Positions 27,842 through 37,723 are shown, counted from the first letter of the stretch. The stretch: 64,000 nucleotides of DNA from Lachnospiraceae bacterium (GCA_031280955.1 JAITGA010000016.1:62001-126000); one strand, 5' to 3'. The notes: generated by a model from the letters alone, not told the origin. A program made the numbers and translations.

Positions 27842-30205
27842 ATGAAAGCAAAGCACGATAATCTCTTTTTCAAAATAGTAACAATACTGGCTTTCGCTAT
27901 TTTCCTCACCTCATGTGACAGCTCAAATCGCAGTACGGACGTATCGGCAGACACCACCACAAATGAAGAAATCAACAATACGAACAACCCATCGGAGATG
28001 AACGGTAAATATATTGCCATGAAGGTAAATAGCCTCCATGAAGAAATATGGGATTATACCATATATGAAAACACCCTATACTACATAAGCTATGAGCAAT
28101 CGAGCGAAAATCCCAACACCGAACAAGCAGTAGTGGTACAGATTGACCTTGACGATCCCGATACTCCCATTATCATTCCCCTTGCGATTCCCCCTCAGCA
28201 ACTGGCGGTACAGATAGCGATAGATGATAACGGTAGCATCCATATTATAACCAAAGAGAATGAGGAGTTCGGTTACTGGGGTGAACTGGTTAACATGTTC
28301 TGGCATCAGATTGGCGATGACGGAGAAATCATTCATTCTGTGGTCATGCCATTATCTATCCGTGAAAATGGTGCCCATATCCTGTACAGTTTTGAAATAG
28401 ATGCTGATGGTAATGCCTATATTGCGATGGGAGTAGGTTGGTCAGGTGAACATCAAAGCGAGATTTATGTGTTAAATCCAAGCGGGGATTTGCTTTTTCA
28501 AACTCCGATAAAGCATAGAGTGTGGTTTATGTTCAAAGATTTACGAGGTGAAATCTACTTTCATCAATACAGTACTGTTGCTATGATAGAGGGGGTGACG
28601 ACGATGGTACTGTCCAAGATAGATATCACTTCGCAAGAGATAATTGATAACGATATCACTCATCTTTCTGTTGAGAGAAGCAGTTTTCATGGGCTAGATG
28701 TTTTGCCAGACGGTACTCTGTTCATCAGCAACATGAAGGGCGTGTATGACGTTGATATGGAAAGTACGTTACATGAACGCTTTTTGTGGACAAACATAGA
28801 CAATATAACGATAAGCCGTGGGGCAAGGGTTCATCTGCTCTCTGACGACAAGGTATTACTAGCCAACATAGAAGAAGGTCTCGGTCTTGGACAAGCGAAG
28901 CCGATACCATTTAGAATAATCAGGAAGCAAACAGCAGATGACATCATTACGGCGGAGTTAGCAGCTCGTGCATGGGAAGAGCTTTTAGCCACCGGCAAAG
29001 TAGGAAATCTAACTCTTGGTGTAGTTGGCAGGGCAGTAGACCCGGCAATAAGAAAAGCGATTGAAGAGTTCAATATCATGCATCCCTACAGTCAGATATT
29101 GGTTAAGCAATACGGCTCACTCTATGGTTTTGACCAGAGTGAGGGAATCACACAGCTCAATAATGACATCATCAAGGGCAATAGTCCCGATATCTTACTT
29201 CTTCATCAGGATATATCATATGGCGCATATGTCAAACAAGGCTTGTTTCAGGATCTTTATCCTTATCTGGAAGCTGATGAGGGCTTTGACATGAGCGAGT
29301 ACAGGGAAAACATCATCAGAGCGTATGATGTCGATGGTGGTCTTTATGGCATTCCGATTGCATTTGCGGTAGAGTTGATGTATGGGCATGAAGCAGACCT
29401 TGCGGGAATCAGCAGTTGGAACATGGATGAGTTCATCGCCTTTGCTGACCGCTTTCCCGAGAGTCGCATTTTTCGCTTCCCGACGCAGACAGATGTGCTC
29501 GATATCTGCCTGAAAGCCAATGGCGGCAACATGGTGGATTGGGTGAATGGAACCGGCTTGGACATGGAGCTACTGGTGAAGAAACTGGAGTTTGCCAATC
29601 GTTTTGTTAGTGCCGACAGTTTTACCATCGAACAGACGGTGACAGAGCGGGCGATGATGGGTGATATCCGCTTGATGACGGGGATTGCCAGAGCATGGAC
29701 GCAGGAAGAGCGGGAAACAATGGGCGGCCAAGCGATAAGTTTTGTCGGTTTTCCATCAGAAAAGGGGAATGGATATCTGGTGAGTTCGGACAAAGTGGTG
29801 GCAATCAGCAGTAACTGTCAGCATACCATTACCGCATGGCAGTTCATCAGTCATTTGCTCAGTGAGAATGTACAAGCGAGTGAGAATTTGCTTGGATATC
29901 CAGTCAAACGCAGTAGTATAGAGGGGAAGCTAACCTCGGCAAGGGAGCGGAGCGGAGTCGGTGGTGTTAATGATGGCAGGGGTGATATTGTCATTTCTTT
30001 TGATGTTCATGGGGCGACTTTCGATGAGATAAATCTCTTTTTGGAGATGCTTGAAAGAGCCACGGAAATAAGAGTAGCAGACATCCAAGTAGACAGTATC
30101 ATCAAGGAGGAAGCAGGGGCGTATTTTAGCGGGCAAAAGTCAGTCGAAGAGGTAGTCGCCATCATTGAGAATCGGGTGGGGATATATGTAAAAGAGCTAC
30201 GCTGA
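27842..30205 (+). CDS. Second propeller/solute-binding lipoprotein, paralogue of the first
   Basis: The ATG at 27842 has AAAGG upstream and begins a lipoprotein signal ending in FLTSC (Cys25); an earlier ATG at 27809 lacks both. The layout equals the protein at 90-2402: a repeat-rich N-terminal region with DDNGSIH, DADGNAY and DLRGEIY, then a solute-binding domain from about residue 385, and the same C-terminal tail. Similarity runs along the whole length. It has no transporter partner. It lies between copy A and copy B of the ksgA 3' end, so it may have arrived by insertion at ksgA. The ligand is unknown. Confidence 0.82.
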   Translation: MKAKHDNLFFKIVTILAFAIFLTSCDSSNRSTDVSADTTTNEEINNTNNPSEMNGKYIAMKVNSLHEEIWDYTIYENTLYYISYEQSSENPNTEQAVVVQIDLDDPDTPIIIPLAIPPQQLAVQIAIDDNGSIHIITKENEEFGYWGELVNMFWHQIGDDGEIIHSVVMPLSIRENGAHILYSFEIDADGNAYIAMGVGWSGEHQSEIYVLNPSGDLLFQTPIKHRVWFMFKDLRGEIYFHQYSTVAMIEGVTTMVLSKIDITSQEIIDNDITHLSVERSSFHGLDVLPDGTLFISNMKGVYDVDMESTLHERFLWTNIDNITISRGARVHLLSDDKVLLANIEEGLGLGQAKPIPFRIIRKQTADDIITAELAARAWEELLATGKVGNLTLGVVGRAVDPAIRKAIEEFNIMHPYSQILVKQYGSLYGFDQSEGITQLNNDIIKGNSPDILLLHQDISYGAYVKQGLFQDLYPYLEADEGFDMSEYRENIIRAYDVDGGLYGIPIAFAVELMYGHEADLAGISSWNMDEFIAFADRFPESRIFRFPTQTDVLDICLKANGGNMVDWVNGTGLDMELLVKKLEFANRFVSADSFTIEQTVTERAMMGDIRLMTGIARAWTQEERETMGGQAISFVGFPSEKGNGYLVSSDKVVAISSNCQHTITAWQFISHLLSENVQASENLLGYPVKRSSIEGKLTSARERSGVGGVNDGRGDIVISFDVHGATFDEINLFLEMLERATEIRVADIQVDSIIKEEAGAYFSGQKSVEEVVAIIENRVGIYVKELR

Positions 30206-30431
30206 GGGAAATATTTTTGCGTAAACTACCTTGACTAATAGATATATCAAGATACACTTGATATTGAGCTATAGTGATGCTTGATAAGAAACTCATATCA
30301 CTACATAATTAACAACCCAGAAGATGGCTCACCGGGAATCTGGCTGTGGGTCGATATAAATAGTAGAGAAATGTTTCTAGGGAGTAAAACACTTATATAT
30401 ACACGATAGTATAAACATATAGACTCTACAA

Positions 30432-30502
30432 GGGGTGAAGCTCTAACCCTTCCTAGTTCGCCGAATTAACGGCACTTTTGCATCCAAATCAGGTACGATA
30501 AT
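30432..30502 (+). repeat. ksgA 3' end remnant, copy B
   Basis: It matches the end of ksgA but has a 1-nt deletion before AGTTCGCC, so the frame is broken. It lies in the 323-nt gap between the second lipoprotein gene and the reverse-strand island. The gap also holds an 8-bp hairpin at 30244-30264 and no other supported feature. Confidence 0.8.
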
Positions 30503-30528
30503 TACTTCCGCAATGTTCTTGTGATTTA

Positions 30529-31476
30529 TTAAAACGACTTGAAATTCGTAGATAGCTTTACTGCCAATTCTTGTAACATTTGCGATGAAATAGAATCGGT
30601 AGTATTCCTATAGTAGTTATCAAACCTTTGTGGGCAATCCGCAATATTAAGCCTGAATGTCGAACACAAAATTTGAGTAAATGCAGGAAAAGCACCTATG
30701 ATTTGAAAATGGTAATCAAGCCTTTCAAAAAGCGTTTCACGCTCCAATTTGTTGTTATAGAATGTGCCGAATCGGTTCATGCGTCCTGTGTAGAGTTTGC
30801 CATCAATCTTGACTGCGGCGTAGCGTTCAGCCTGTCCGTGTACCTGCTCCCACTCAAATCCTATCAGATTTGCACGTTCAAAATCCTCAAACAATGGCTT
30901 TGCTTTGGCTCTTATGTTGGTTAATGCAAGCGCAATATTCCCTTTTGTGCTGAAAAAATCAGTTTCAATTGTCACAACACCACCATAACTACCATCAGGA
31001 TATTGGAAAACCAAGCAACTTCCGGCTTGGTAAGGAGATTCAACTCTAACTGGCGGCTTCTTGCGTGCTTTTGGTTTGTCACGCTGAACGCTGATTTTAA
31101 CAAGAAATTTATCAAGCATTGCTTTTCGCTCTTTAAGGAAATCATCATTCGCATCAAGTTCTTTTAGGACTTCAAGATTTGCACCGCTTTCGATACGCTC
31201 CCGCACAAAAGCAAGCAATTCTTTGTCAAGGGCGCAAACCTCCCACAAGCAATGTGCCAATGGGAAAAACACATCATCACTCTCATCAAAATTATCTACG
31301 TTGAACGAAAATTGTTGCAAGATACTTGCTTTGATTACTTCAGGTTCCATGCCTTCGTTATATTTTTCAAAAAAGGTTTCTATCACATCAAAAGAGGTAT
31401 CATTTTCATTCAGTTTGTAGCCCCATGTTCCCACTTGCTCACCTCGACTTATTATAAATTTACGACCGTCAGCCAT
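30529..31476 (-). CDS. Immunity-like protein with DUF4259-like and Imm26-like regions
   Basis: Residues 10-70 (GTWGYKLNENDTSFDVIE) resemble DUF4259 proteins, and about 145-180 (GSCLVF...DGSYGGVV) resemble Imm26-type immunity domains. Both families are linked to polymorphic toxin immunity. The middle part is Lys/Glu-rich. It is the last gene of a minus-strand group between copies B and C of the ksgA end. No toxin gene is seen. The assignment is from short pattern similarity, so it is tentative. Confidence 0.55.
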   Translation of the reverse strand: MADGRKFIISRGEQVGTWGYKLNENDTSFDVIETFFEKYNEGMEPEVIKASILQQFSFNVDNFDESDDVFFPLAHCLWEVCALDKELLAFVRERIESGANLEVLKELDANDDFLKERKAMLDKFLVKISVQRDKPKARKKPPVRVESPYQAGSCLVFQYPDGSYGGVVTIETDFFSTKGNIALALTNIRAKAKPLFEDFERANLIGFEWEQVHGQAERYAAVKIDGKLYTGRMNRFGTFYNNKLERETLFERLDYHFQIIGAFPAFTQILCSTFRLNIADCPQRFDNYYRNTTDSISSQMLQELAVKLSTNFKSF

Positions 31477-31580
31477 TATTACGCTGCTAAGTCGCTTAAC
31501 GATTCTTCGCTGATATTCTATCGCAGTAAATCCACATTATCAAGCAAAATTCGGTTTTCCTGCAACGAGATAACCCATGC

Positions 31581-32012
31581 TTATTCGATGAGCCGAACCG
31601 TGATGCTTGCTTTTTTCACAATACCACCTTCTGTTTTAACGGAATATGACACATCCGAACAACCGGCAGGAATTGTTGTTCTATTGCTGATGATCAGACC
31701 TGTTTCAAACAACACAAACATTTCATGTTCTTGACTGTCTATATCGATTTCCACTGTCTTCCCGTGTTTTATGGGAACTGCTTGTATGTTCTCGATGATT
31801 TCTTTGTTTCCGGCTTCATCACATGACTCAATAAATAACTGTCGCTGCCGGTTTGACGCAAGGCGTTCGCAGTATTCCTCACAATCTATGCAATCACGCT
31901 CTTTTGTACACTGCGGCGGGATTTTATCCATATCGAAATCCAGAACACACCAATAATCCGCCCATATTGCAAACAGTTTGCATTTCTCTCTCTTGATGAT
32001 TATGCGTCGCAT
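31581..32012 (-). CDS. Unknown small protein with Cys-rich segment
   Basis: The 143-residue protein has no recognised domain. A Cys cluster at about 34-48 (PQCTKERDCIDCEEYC) could bind metal, and the C-terminal half looks like a beta-rich domain with an amphipathic pattern. The ribosome binding site is weak (GGACGAAC). It sits between two other reverse-strand island genes with gaps of about 60-105 nt, so it may be co-transcribed with them. Confidence 0.5.
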   Translation of the reverse strand: MRRIIIKREKCKLFAIWADYWCVLDFDMDKIPPQCTKERDCIDCEEYCERLASNRQRQLFIESCDEAGNKEIIENIQAVPIKHGKTVEIDIDSQEHEMFVLFETGLIISNRTTIPAGCSDVSYSVKTEGGIVKKASITVRLIE

Positions 32013-32070
32013 TGTTCGTCCGCCTAAATTAAAACTACCGCGCCATCTTAATCCTTGCTATCGTTTGCGG

Positions 32071-32886
32071 TTAACGATTATTTCTAAGGCTTTTCAATTC
32101 CTCATAATCTCCAAACCAATAATCAAACGCATTCCAGTCAATTCCATCCTGACCTCTCCAAAAGTCAACAGGGTAATACCAGTTGGACTTGCTACTCGGC
32201 GAAGGCGTTTTGTTCACGTTAATGGATTCGAAAAAAAAGCCCCTTTGTTCTTCACTATGAAGTATGCCGCACAGCCCTAAAGTTTCGAGGATAGTCTTAA
32301 TTCGTAACGCCGTAGTATCTTTCACCATGCTGACACCACTTTTGTTGTGCGCCTTTATGCTATCTGTAAGCGGCTGATAGAAATCTGCGGTTTTCAACTT
32401 TGTAGCAACAGTCTGTATTTTGTTTTTCGGCTCGGCAGCTTGCAAAAAAGATATTATTTCCGCGAACATGGCGAAATCTTGCGGCTTTATTGCAGAAGGC
32501 TTATCTAAAACGTTGCATTTGCGCAAGACATAAACCCTATCGTATATACATAGCGCATTGTTTCCGTGCAGCATATATATGTCATGTGTCATCGGCCAAT
32601 CTGTATATCCGCCGGTGAGGTATGAACCGCAGATTTCACAGCCCACCATGTCGGGATAGTCTTTGGGTATCTCTCCCTCATACACATGGGTATGCTCTGT
32701 AAAGTTTTTCATCAAGGCATAAGCACCAAACCCACCATTGAGGGTGGGCCTGTTTAATCCCGACAAGAACAAGTCCGTATAATGCCTTTTGTCTGCGGAT
32801 TTGTACAATACCAACAGTTCTTTTACCGCTTGGTCATGCGTATAATGCTCTTTGGGGTAAATGCCTTTGGAATTATCGTTCGCCAT
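32071..32886 (-). CDS. Unknown island protein, possibly immunity-related
   Basis: The ATG at 32886 has GGAG 7-8 nt upstream and is preferred over an in-frame ATG at 32931. The 271-residue protein is soluble. It has a CEICG pair near residue 82 and conserved-looking aromatic segments near its end (WYYPVDFWRGQDG). I do not recognise a family. It is part of the reverse-strand island, and its codon use is more AT-rich than the core genes. Confidence 0.55.
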   Translation of the reverse strand: MANDNSKGIYPKEHYTHDQAVKELLVLYKSADKRHYTDLFLSGLNRPTLNGGFGAYALMKNFTEHTHVYEGEIPKDYPDMVGCEICGSYLTGGYTDWPMTHDIYMLHGNNALCIYDRVYVLRKCNVLDKPSAIKPQDFAMFAEIISFLQAAEPKNKIQTVATKLKTADFYQPLTDSIKAHNKSGVSMVKDTTALRIKTILETLGLCGILHSEEQRGFFFESINVNKTPSPSSKSNWYYPVDFWRGQDGIDWNAFDYWFGDYEELKSLRNNR

Positions 32887-33054
32887 ATAATACTCCAAAC
32901 ATAAAATATTTAACTCTACTGCAAAACGCAACTCATTCTTATTAAATAATTACTAGGTTACCCATTGCTTTCGATAATGCTCATAATTATGATTTATAGC
33001 ATTTTCGCTGTTCCATACACCTTGCTTAGTAGGCGATGTTCATCATATATGTCC

Positions 33055-33462
33055 CTACGCATACATTTCTTTCAATAACCCAGAAAATGTTTCAAGGCTA
33101 TCAGCTATTTGAGGCTTACTCAATGCTTTCAACATACTCTCCGGCAAATGATCAACTGTTTCGTAGCTAAGAATAATCGGGAACTTCGCTTCTGGTGCAA
33201 AAAACACAAATCTTCCACATTGCATGATTTCATAAATAATCCTGTAAAGGGCAGCACTTTCGATAGGCCTAGCAATTATCAAATTTGATACTTCAATCGA
33301 TAAATCCACATAGAAGTCTACATCCCCTTCTGGCAAGGTCACCACAACACACTTTTCTTCGGTTTTGCTCTGATAGTCCGAAAGAACAGACTGTATAGCA
33401 TTAGGAGGAATAAACTGTTCACCACCGCTACTATGAGCTTGAAGATACCACTCTGTACTCAT
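33055..33462 (-). CDS. Unknown small island protein
   Basis: The ATG at 33462 has AAAGGGG 7 nt upstream, so an in-frame ATG at 33483 is less likely. The 135-residue protein is acidic with an alpha/beta pattern and no motif that I recognise. Size and position resemble immunity proteins in orphan immunity arrays, but that is inference from context. Confidence 0.5.
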   Translation of the reverse strand: MSTEWYLQAHSSGGEQFIPPNAIQSVLSDYQSKTEEKCVVVTLPEGDVDFYVDLSIEVSNLIIARPIESAALYRIIYEIMQCGRFVFFAPEAKFPIILSYETVDHLPESMLKALSKPQIADSLETFSGLLKEMYA

Positions 33463-33549
33463 TTTGAACCCCTTTGATAGCAAGTAAGCATATCGGAAAG
33501 TATAAATTCGTCAGTCGCTTACTGTCGAATCGCTCAAATGTTCTAACTA

Positions 33550-34203
33550 TTATTTTCTGACAAAGGATGTAGAGCCAGCACCTCTGCTGCCTGCAAGTTT
33601 TCCACTCCAATATAGCTCATAAGAAAACGCTCCATCAGCATTGAGAGTAATGATTCCATTTTTAGCGATTTCTAAGCTCTCACAGTATTCCAACATAATC
33701 TCTTTGCTCAATCGTTCTCTTTTCTGCCTTGCATTATAGTAAGCAGTATCCTCAAAGGGTAGGGGTGCGCCCTGTTCAAAAAATACCCACCTATCTTCCT
33801 TTAATGTGTAGACTACTCTTTTTTGCGAATCATCAGAATAGATAAGGTAATTTGACGAATCAGTGAATTTGCTATTGTCCATTATTGTCATATTACATGC
33901 TTTTGCAAACAGCCCATTTGCGATGACATGAAAGAGGGTGTTCCAACCGTCTTGCAGATTTGGAAACATAATTGTTGCGTTATCTGCAACCGAAAAGAAA
34001 ATCGCCCTTTTAGGGTTTGGATTATAGGCGTAATACAAACTCAACAACGGATTGATGTCTACATTATCAGAAATTACGGCATTATCTTTTTGTGTTCGTT
34101 GCTCTAAAAATCCTCTCACGACTTTAATATCAAGCCAAAAGTAGGAGAACAAAACCGCATCTAAATTTGCAATGTCAACATTCAATGCAATACCCTCACA
34201 CAT
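33550..34203 (-). CDS. Unknown island protein
   Basis: The 217-residue protein has no recognised motif. The start is uncertain: ATG at 34203 has no good site, while TTG at 34185 follows GAGGG. The C-terminal end is glycine- and serine-rich (GSRGAGSTS). It lies in the same direction as its neighbours, with gaps of about 90-100 nt. Confidence 0.5.
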   Translation of the reverse strand: MCEGIALNVDIANLDAVLFSYFWLDIKVVRGFLEQRTQKDNAVISDNVDINPLLSLYYAYNPNPKRAIFFSVADNATIMFPNLQDGWNTLFHVIANGLFAKACNMTIMDNSKFTDSSNYLIYSDDSQKRVVYTLKEDRWVFFEQGAPLPFEDTAYYNARQKRERLSKEIMLEYCESLEIAKNGIITLNADGAFSYELYWSGKLAGSRGAGSTSFVRK

Positions 34204-34303
34204 CCGATTTTACTACCGCCAAGTAACGCTGATTCTATAAAATTTCGCATAACAAAACCGTGCAGGTCGACCGTTGCTACTAACAATTATTAGCAATGAC
34301 ACA

Positions 34304-34780
34304 TCAGTCGTCCTCATTAACGAACATTTCAGGCGATGATAAAATCTTGTCTATTATTCCTTCTTGTTCTGCTTTGATTGCTGAAATATCAATCTCATAT
34401 CCGCCTAAAACTTCATATACCCCTTCAAAAAGATTCTCTAATGCGCTCCTATTGGGTTCCGGCTCCTGCATAATCGGTGTGTATGGAAGAAAAATCGAAT
34501 ACTCTACATCCTTATCTTTCTTGTATACTTTCGGCCCAACAACTTCATTCACAGCCAATTGCCATTTTGCAGAAATCCTAAAAATTAACTTGAAATTTTC
34601 TCCATGCAATTCATTATATCTTGGAGATGGTTCAACAAGTTCGGTTATCTTTTCACCCAAAAATATTTGAAACGCATGACTAAACGGAAATATCCTTCCA
34701 ACCTGTATATATATCTGGCCGAAATGTATTCTCACAGTCCCTACCACCAAAATATAAATAACGGAACACACGTAAATCAT
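34304..34780 (-). CDS. Immunity-like small protein, start uncertain
   Basis: The 158-residue frame begins with a hydrophobic stretch that has no ribosome binding site, so the real start may be internal or the gene may be 5'-truncated. The part from about residue 50 to the end looks like a real small domain (GPKVYKKDKDVEYSIFLPY, then an acidic helix). It is the first gene of the reverse-strand group and lies about 110 nt from copy C of the ksgA end. No family is assigned with confidence. Confidence 0.4.
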   Translation of the reverse strand: MIYVCSVIYILVVGTVRIHFGQIYIQVGRIFPFSHAFQIFLGEKITELVEPSPRYNELHGENFKLIFRISAKWQLAVNEVVGPKVYKKDKDVEYSIFLPYTPIMQEPEPNRSALENLFEGVYEVLGGYEIDISAIKAEQEGIIDKILSSPEMFVNEDD

Positions 34781-34893
34781 TTTCCTCTGAAGCGGAAAAC
34801 GACGCTACTACAACATATCCAGTTTAACACAGCCCGTTCTCCGTTACAATCAATATCAATCAACGTAAAACAACTTGTAAAACAACTCTATAT

Positions 34894-34962
34894 GAGCGAA
34901 GCTTTACCCTTCCTTAGTTCGCCGAATTAACAGCACTTTTGCATCCGAATTTAGAATGATAA
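34894..34962 (+). repeat. ksgA 3' end remnant, copy C
   Basis: It matches the ksgA end including the terminal Asn-Leu-Glu-stop codons, but it has a 1-nt deletion near 34903 and an internal TAG. B and C share downstream bases (GATAA, TACT, then TGTGATTT), so C may be nearest to the original right-hand chromosomal junction. The gap 34781-35119 has no other supported gene. Confidence 0.8.
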
Positions 34963-35119
34963 CTACTATATCTATGTGATTTTTGTTTTTTTTATCAATA
35001 TCTTGTAATTAACCCTTTCATTTTATGAAATCATATGTTAAACTAATAGGGGGTGTCCTATCATGCACCCGGATTCACCATGCGGTGTTCTAATGCAACC
35101 ACTTTTCATGGAGACCAGG

Positions 35120-37711
35120 ATGGACAAGTTCGAGTATAATGTACGTGCCAATGAAATCAAGGAGTTGATCAAAGAGGGGAATTTCACCAGAGCGGGTCTG
35201 GTTGCGGATACAATTGACTGGCGGCGGGTGAAAAGCATCATGATGCTTTGTACCATTAGCGATGTTTACAAAATCAACCGTCGCTATGCCGACAGCCGGG
35301 AGATACTCAGTTACGCCTACGAACGCAACCCCAATGGACGTTTGATTCTCTATTACTTGTGCGAACTGTCAATCAAACTCGATGACATCGTCGCCGCTCT
35401 GGAATATTACAAGCGTTTTGCCCAAATTGCACCCAAAGATGCAAGTCAATTGATTCTTTTATATAAGATATATGAAGCCCAAGATGCGACACTTGAAGAA
35501 CGTATCGCTATTTTGGAGAAGTTGAAGAAACAAGAGTACAAGGAAAAATGGGCTTTTGAACTGGCATACCTTTATCATATGACGGGGCAGACCAGTCTGA
35601 GCATAGCCGAATGTGACGAGATTTTTCTCTGGTTTGGGAAAGGGAAATACGTCACGAGAGCTTTACAGCTAAAGCAACTTCATGTTGAACTCCCGGAAAA
35701 CCAACTACAGCGGCTTGAAGAGTCATTAAACGCCGATACGGAAATGATTCTTGATGATATCGAGGGCGTTGATTTTTATATAGATAATGAGGACGATGAG
35801 ATAAATGATGGAGACGTAGCGGCGAGCGATGAGGTTATTTACAGCAGTGAAGATATGACTGAGCCGGATTTAAGAGCAGCTGATTTTGACGAAGACCAGG
35901 AAGAGGATATGGATATTCGCATCCGCCCCTTGGACATAAGCCAGTTTAGCACCATCAATCTTCAGCAAGAGATAGCTGAGGGGATGAAAAAGATACTTTC
36001 TACTTCCGACTCTCAAGACACGAAGGTGCTGGCACTTGAAGAAATGCGGGCGGAAATCAGACGGAAAGCCAAAGAAATAGTTGCCAAGGACGAACAAGAA
36101 AGTGAAGATGACCCGCAGACCGTTGGTGCAGGGGGCATACATGGGAATGACCCAAATGCGCAAGAGATACGCGGGAAAGGTGCAAATGAAAAAAGTGTCC
36201 ATGATTTACAAGCAGCATATGATGCCCTTGAACTAATCCTTGAACAAGAAAATGCAGAAAAGCAAAGCACGGAGGCAGCAGAAAAAACAGCAAGCCAAGA
36301 GAAGAGTCCGCTTTCAGAAACAGGGGTTATCAGGTCGATGAGCAAGGTGTCCGGCTACGATGAAATGTTATCACAGGACTTCGACGGACAAATCAGTTTG
36401 GTTCTCCCTGAGGAGAGCAAAATCGAAAAGCAAATCACGGGACAGCTCAAAATAGATGATATCCTCTCCGAGTGGGAGCGGCAAAAACGAGATATCGCCG
36501 CCAAACGTCATGCCGAGATACGTCGCAAGATTCAAGAGCAAACTGAAAACCTCTTCGATGAGTTCGATGAGAACACGAGAATAGGTTTGTTGGAAAAATT
36601 GGAAAAAGCGATGGTTGATGCTGTCACAAAAGGCGGGCCGAGCGTGATTAAGGTGACAGACATCAGCAATGGTAATCTCGAAAAAGCAGATGGTGAAGTT
36701 GAGTTGACACCTGAAGGTGAGTTGGCACTAGAAAACGAACTGGACAATATAAATGATATCGTTGAACGTGCCATGCAGGACAAACTGGACATAGTAATCG
36801 AAGAGGAAAGCGATACAGGAACGGCGCAAGCAGAACCTACAGACATGAGCGACACGGACGAAGTAGCGAAAGCCCAAGCGACAGATGAAGCAACAGCAGC
36901 GACAGGCGTTACATTAGGCGTGACTGCTAATATTCCCGGGGTGAAGCCGGGCGACACAGTCCGTGAGCTGACCAATGAAGAAAAGGCACGTTTCGGTCGC
37001 TTCGTACAACACAAGCGCGTTCGCCGTCAGTTGATTGGGATTATTGACAGTATCAAGCAAAATGACAAACCGCACCACATCATCATCAGCGGTGACGAAG
37101 CCTTGGCAAACATGAAAGTGGTAAAAGGCTTTATCAAAGAAGCTAAGGAAAAGAACAAGGAGTTATACAGTAGGGTTTTCAAAGTAAGCGGGGATACATT
37201 GAGCAAAAAGGAAGTTTCCGTGGCTTTTGCCCATCTTACCAGCGGGATTGTAATTATTGAACAAGCAGGAGAGATAAAAGAAAAGACAGCCGCCGAGCTA
37301 CAGGCGATTTTGGCAAATGCGGATAACAAACTGATGATTATTATGGAAGATAGCCGTGCAGCAGTCAATGAGTTGTTAAACAAGAACGCTGAACTGGAAA
37401 AAACCATCCCTTATCGAATCGACTTGAGTGCCCTTGACAATCAATCGTTGGTCGAGTACGCAAAGAATTATGCTCATGAGGAAGAATATAGTATTGATGA
37501 CTTTGGGGTTTTGGCACTTCATACTCGTATCGCCGAAATGCAGACAGCAGACCATGAGGTTACGACGGCAGAGGTTGAGGAAATCGTGGAAGAAGCCATG
37601 TATTATGCTGACCGCATTAGTCCCAAGCATTTCTTTGACATATTAGGCGGTAAGCGATATGATAAGGAAGATATGATAATTTTGCGCGAGCGGGATTTCT
37701 TGCGGCATTAA
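35120..37711 (+). CDS. Large TPR protein with a degenerate AAA-like C-terminal domain
   Basis: The ATG at 35120 has GGAG 6 nt upstream; ATG at 35063 with GGGGGTG is an alternative. About the first 180 residues look like helical TPR repeats. The middle (about 190-600) is acidic and low-complexity with coiled-coil stretches. The last 230 residues resemble an AAA+ domain of the SpoVK/CbxX kind, but the Walker A position reads ISGDEALANMK without the GxGKT core, and the Walker B position reads IVIIEQ. It therefore seems unable to bind or hydrolyse ATP in the normal way. A scaffold role is inference. A terminator separates it from glgB. Confidence 0.75.
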   Translation: MDKFEYNVRANEIKELIKEGNFTRAGLVADTIDWRRVKSIMMLCTISDVYKINRRYADSREILSYAYERNPNGRLILYYLCELSIKLDDIVAALEYYKRFAQIAPKDASQLILLYKIYEAQDATLEERIAILEKLKKQEYKEKWAFELAYLYHMTGQTSLSIAECDEIFLWFGKGKYVTRALQLKQLHVELPENQLQRLEESLNADTEMILDDIEGVDFYIDNEDDEINDGDVAASDEVIYSSEDMTEPDLRAADFDEDQEEDMDIRIRPLDISQFSTINLQQEIAEGMKKILSTSDSQDTKVLALEEMRAEIRRKAKEIVAKDEQESEDDPQTVGAGGIHGNDPNAQEIRGKGANEKSVHDLQAAYDALELILEQENAEKQSTEAAEKTASQEKSPLSETGVIRSMSKVSGYDEMLSQDFDGQISLVLPEESKIEKQITGQLKIDDILSEWERQKRDIAAKRHAEIRRKIQEQTENLFDEFDENTRIGLLEKLEKAMVDAVTKGGPSVIKVTDISNGNLEKADGEVELTPEGELALENELDNINDIVERAMQDKLDIVIEEESDTGTAQAEPTDMSDTDEVAKAQATDEATAATGVTLGVTANIPGVKPGDTVRELTNEEKARFGRFVQHKRVRRQLIGIIDSIKQNDKPHHIIISGDEALANMKVVKGFIKEAKEKNKELYSRVFKVSGDTLSKKEVSVAFAHLTSGIVIIEQAGEIKEKTAAELQAILANADNKLMIIMEDSRAAVNELLNKNAELEKTIPYRIDLSALDNQSLVEYAKNYAHEEEYSIDDFGVLALHTRIAEMQTADHEVTTAEVEEIVEEAMYYADRISPKHFFDILGGKRYDKEDMIILRERDFLRH

Positions 37712-37723
37712 CTTTAGTGTATC

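Noticed and set aside
36532..37014. Long antisense frames over the TPR/AAA gene, Ser/Val-rich
   Set aside because: They mirror the Asp/Glu/Ala-rich coding strand and have no ribosome binding sites.
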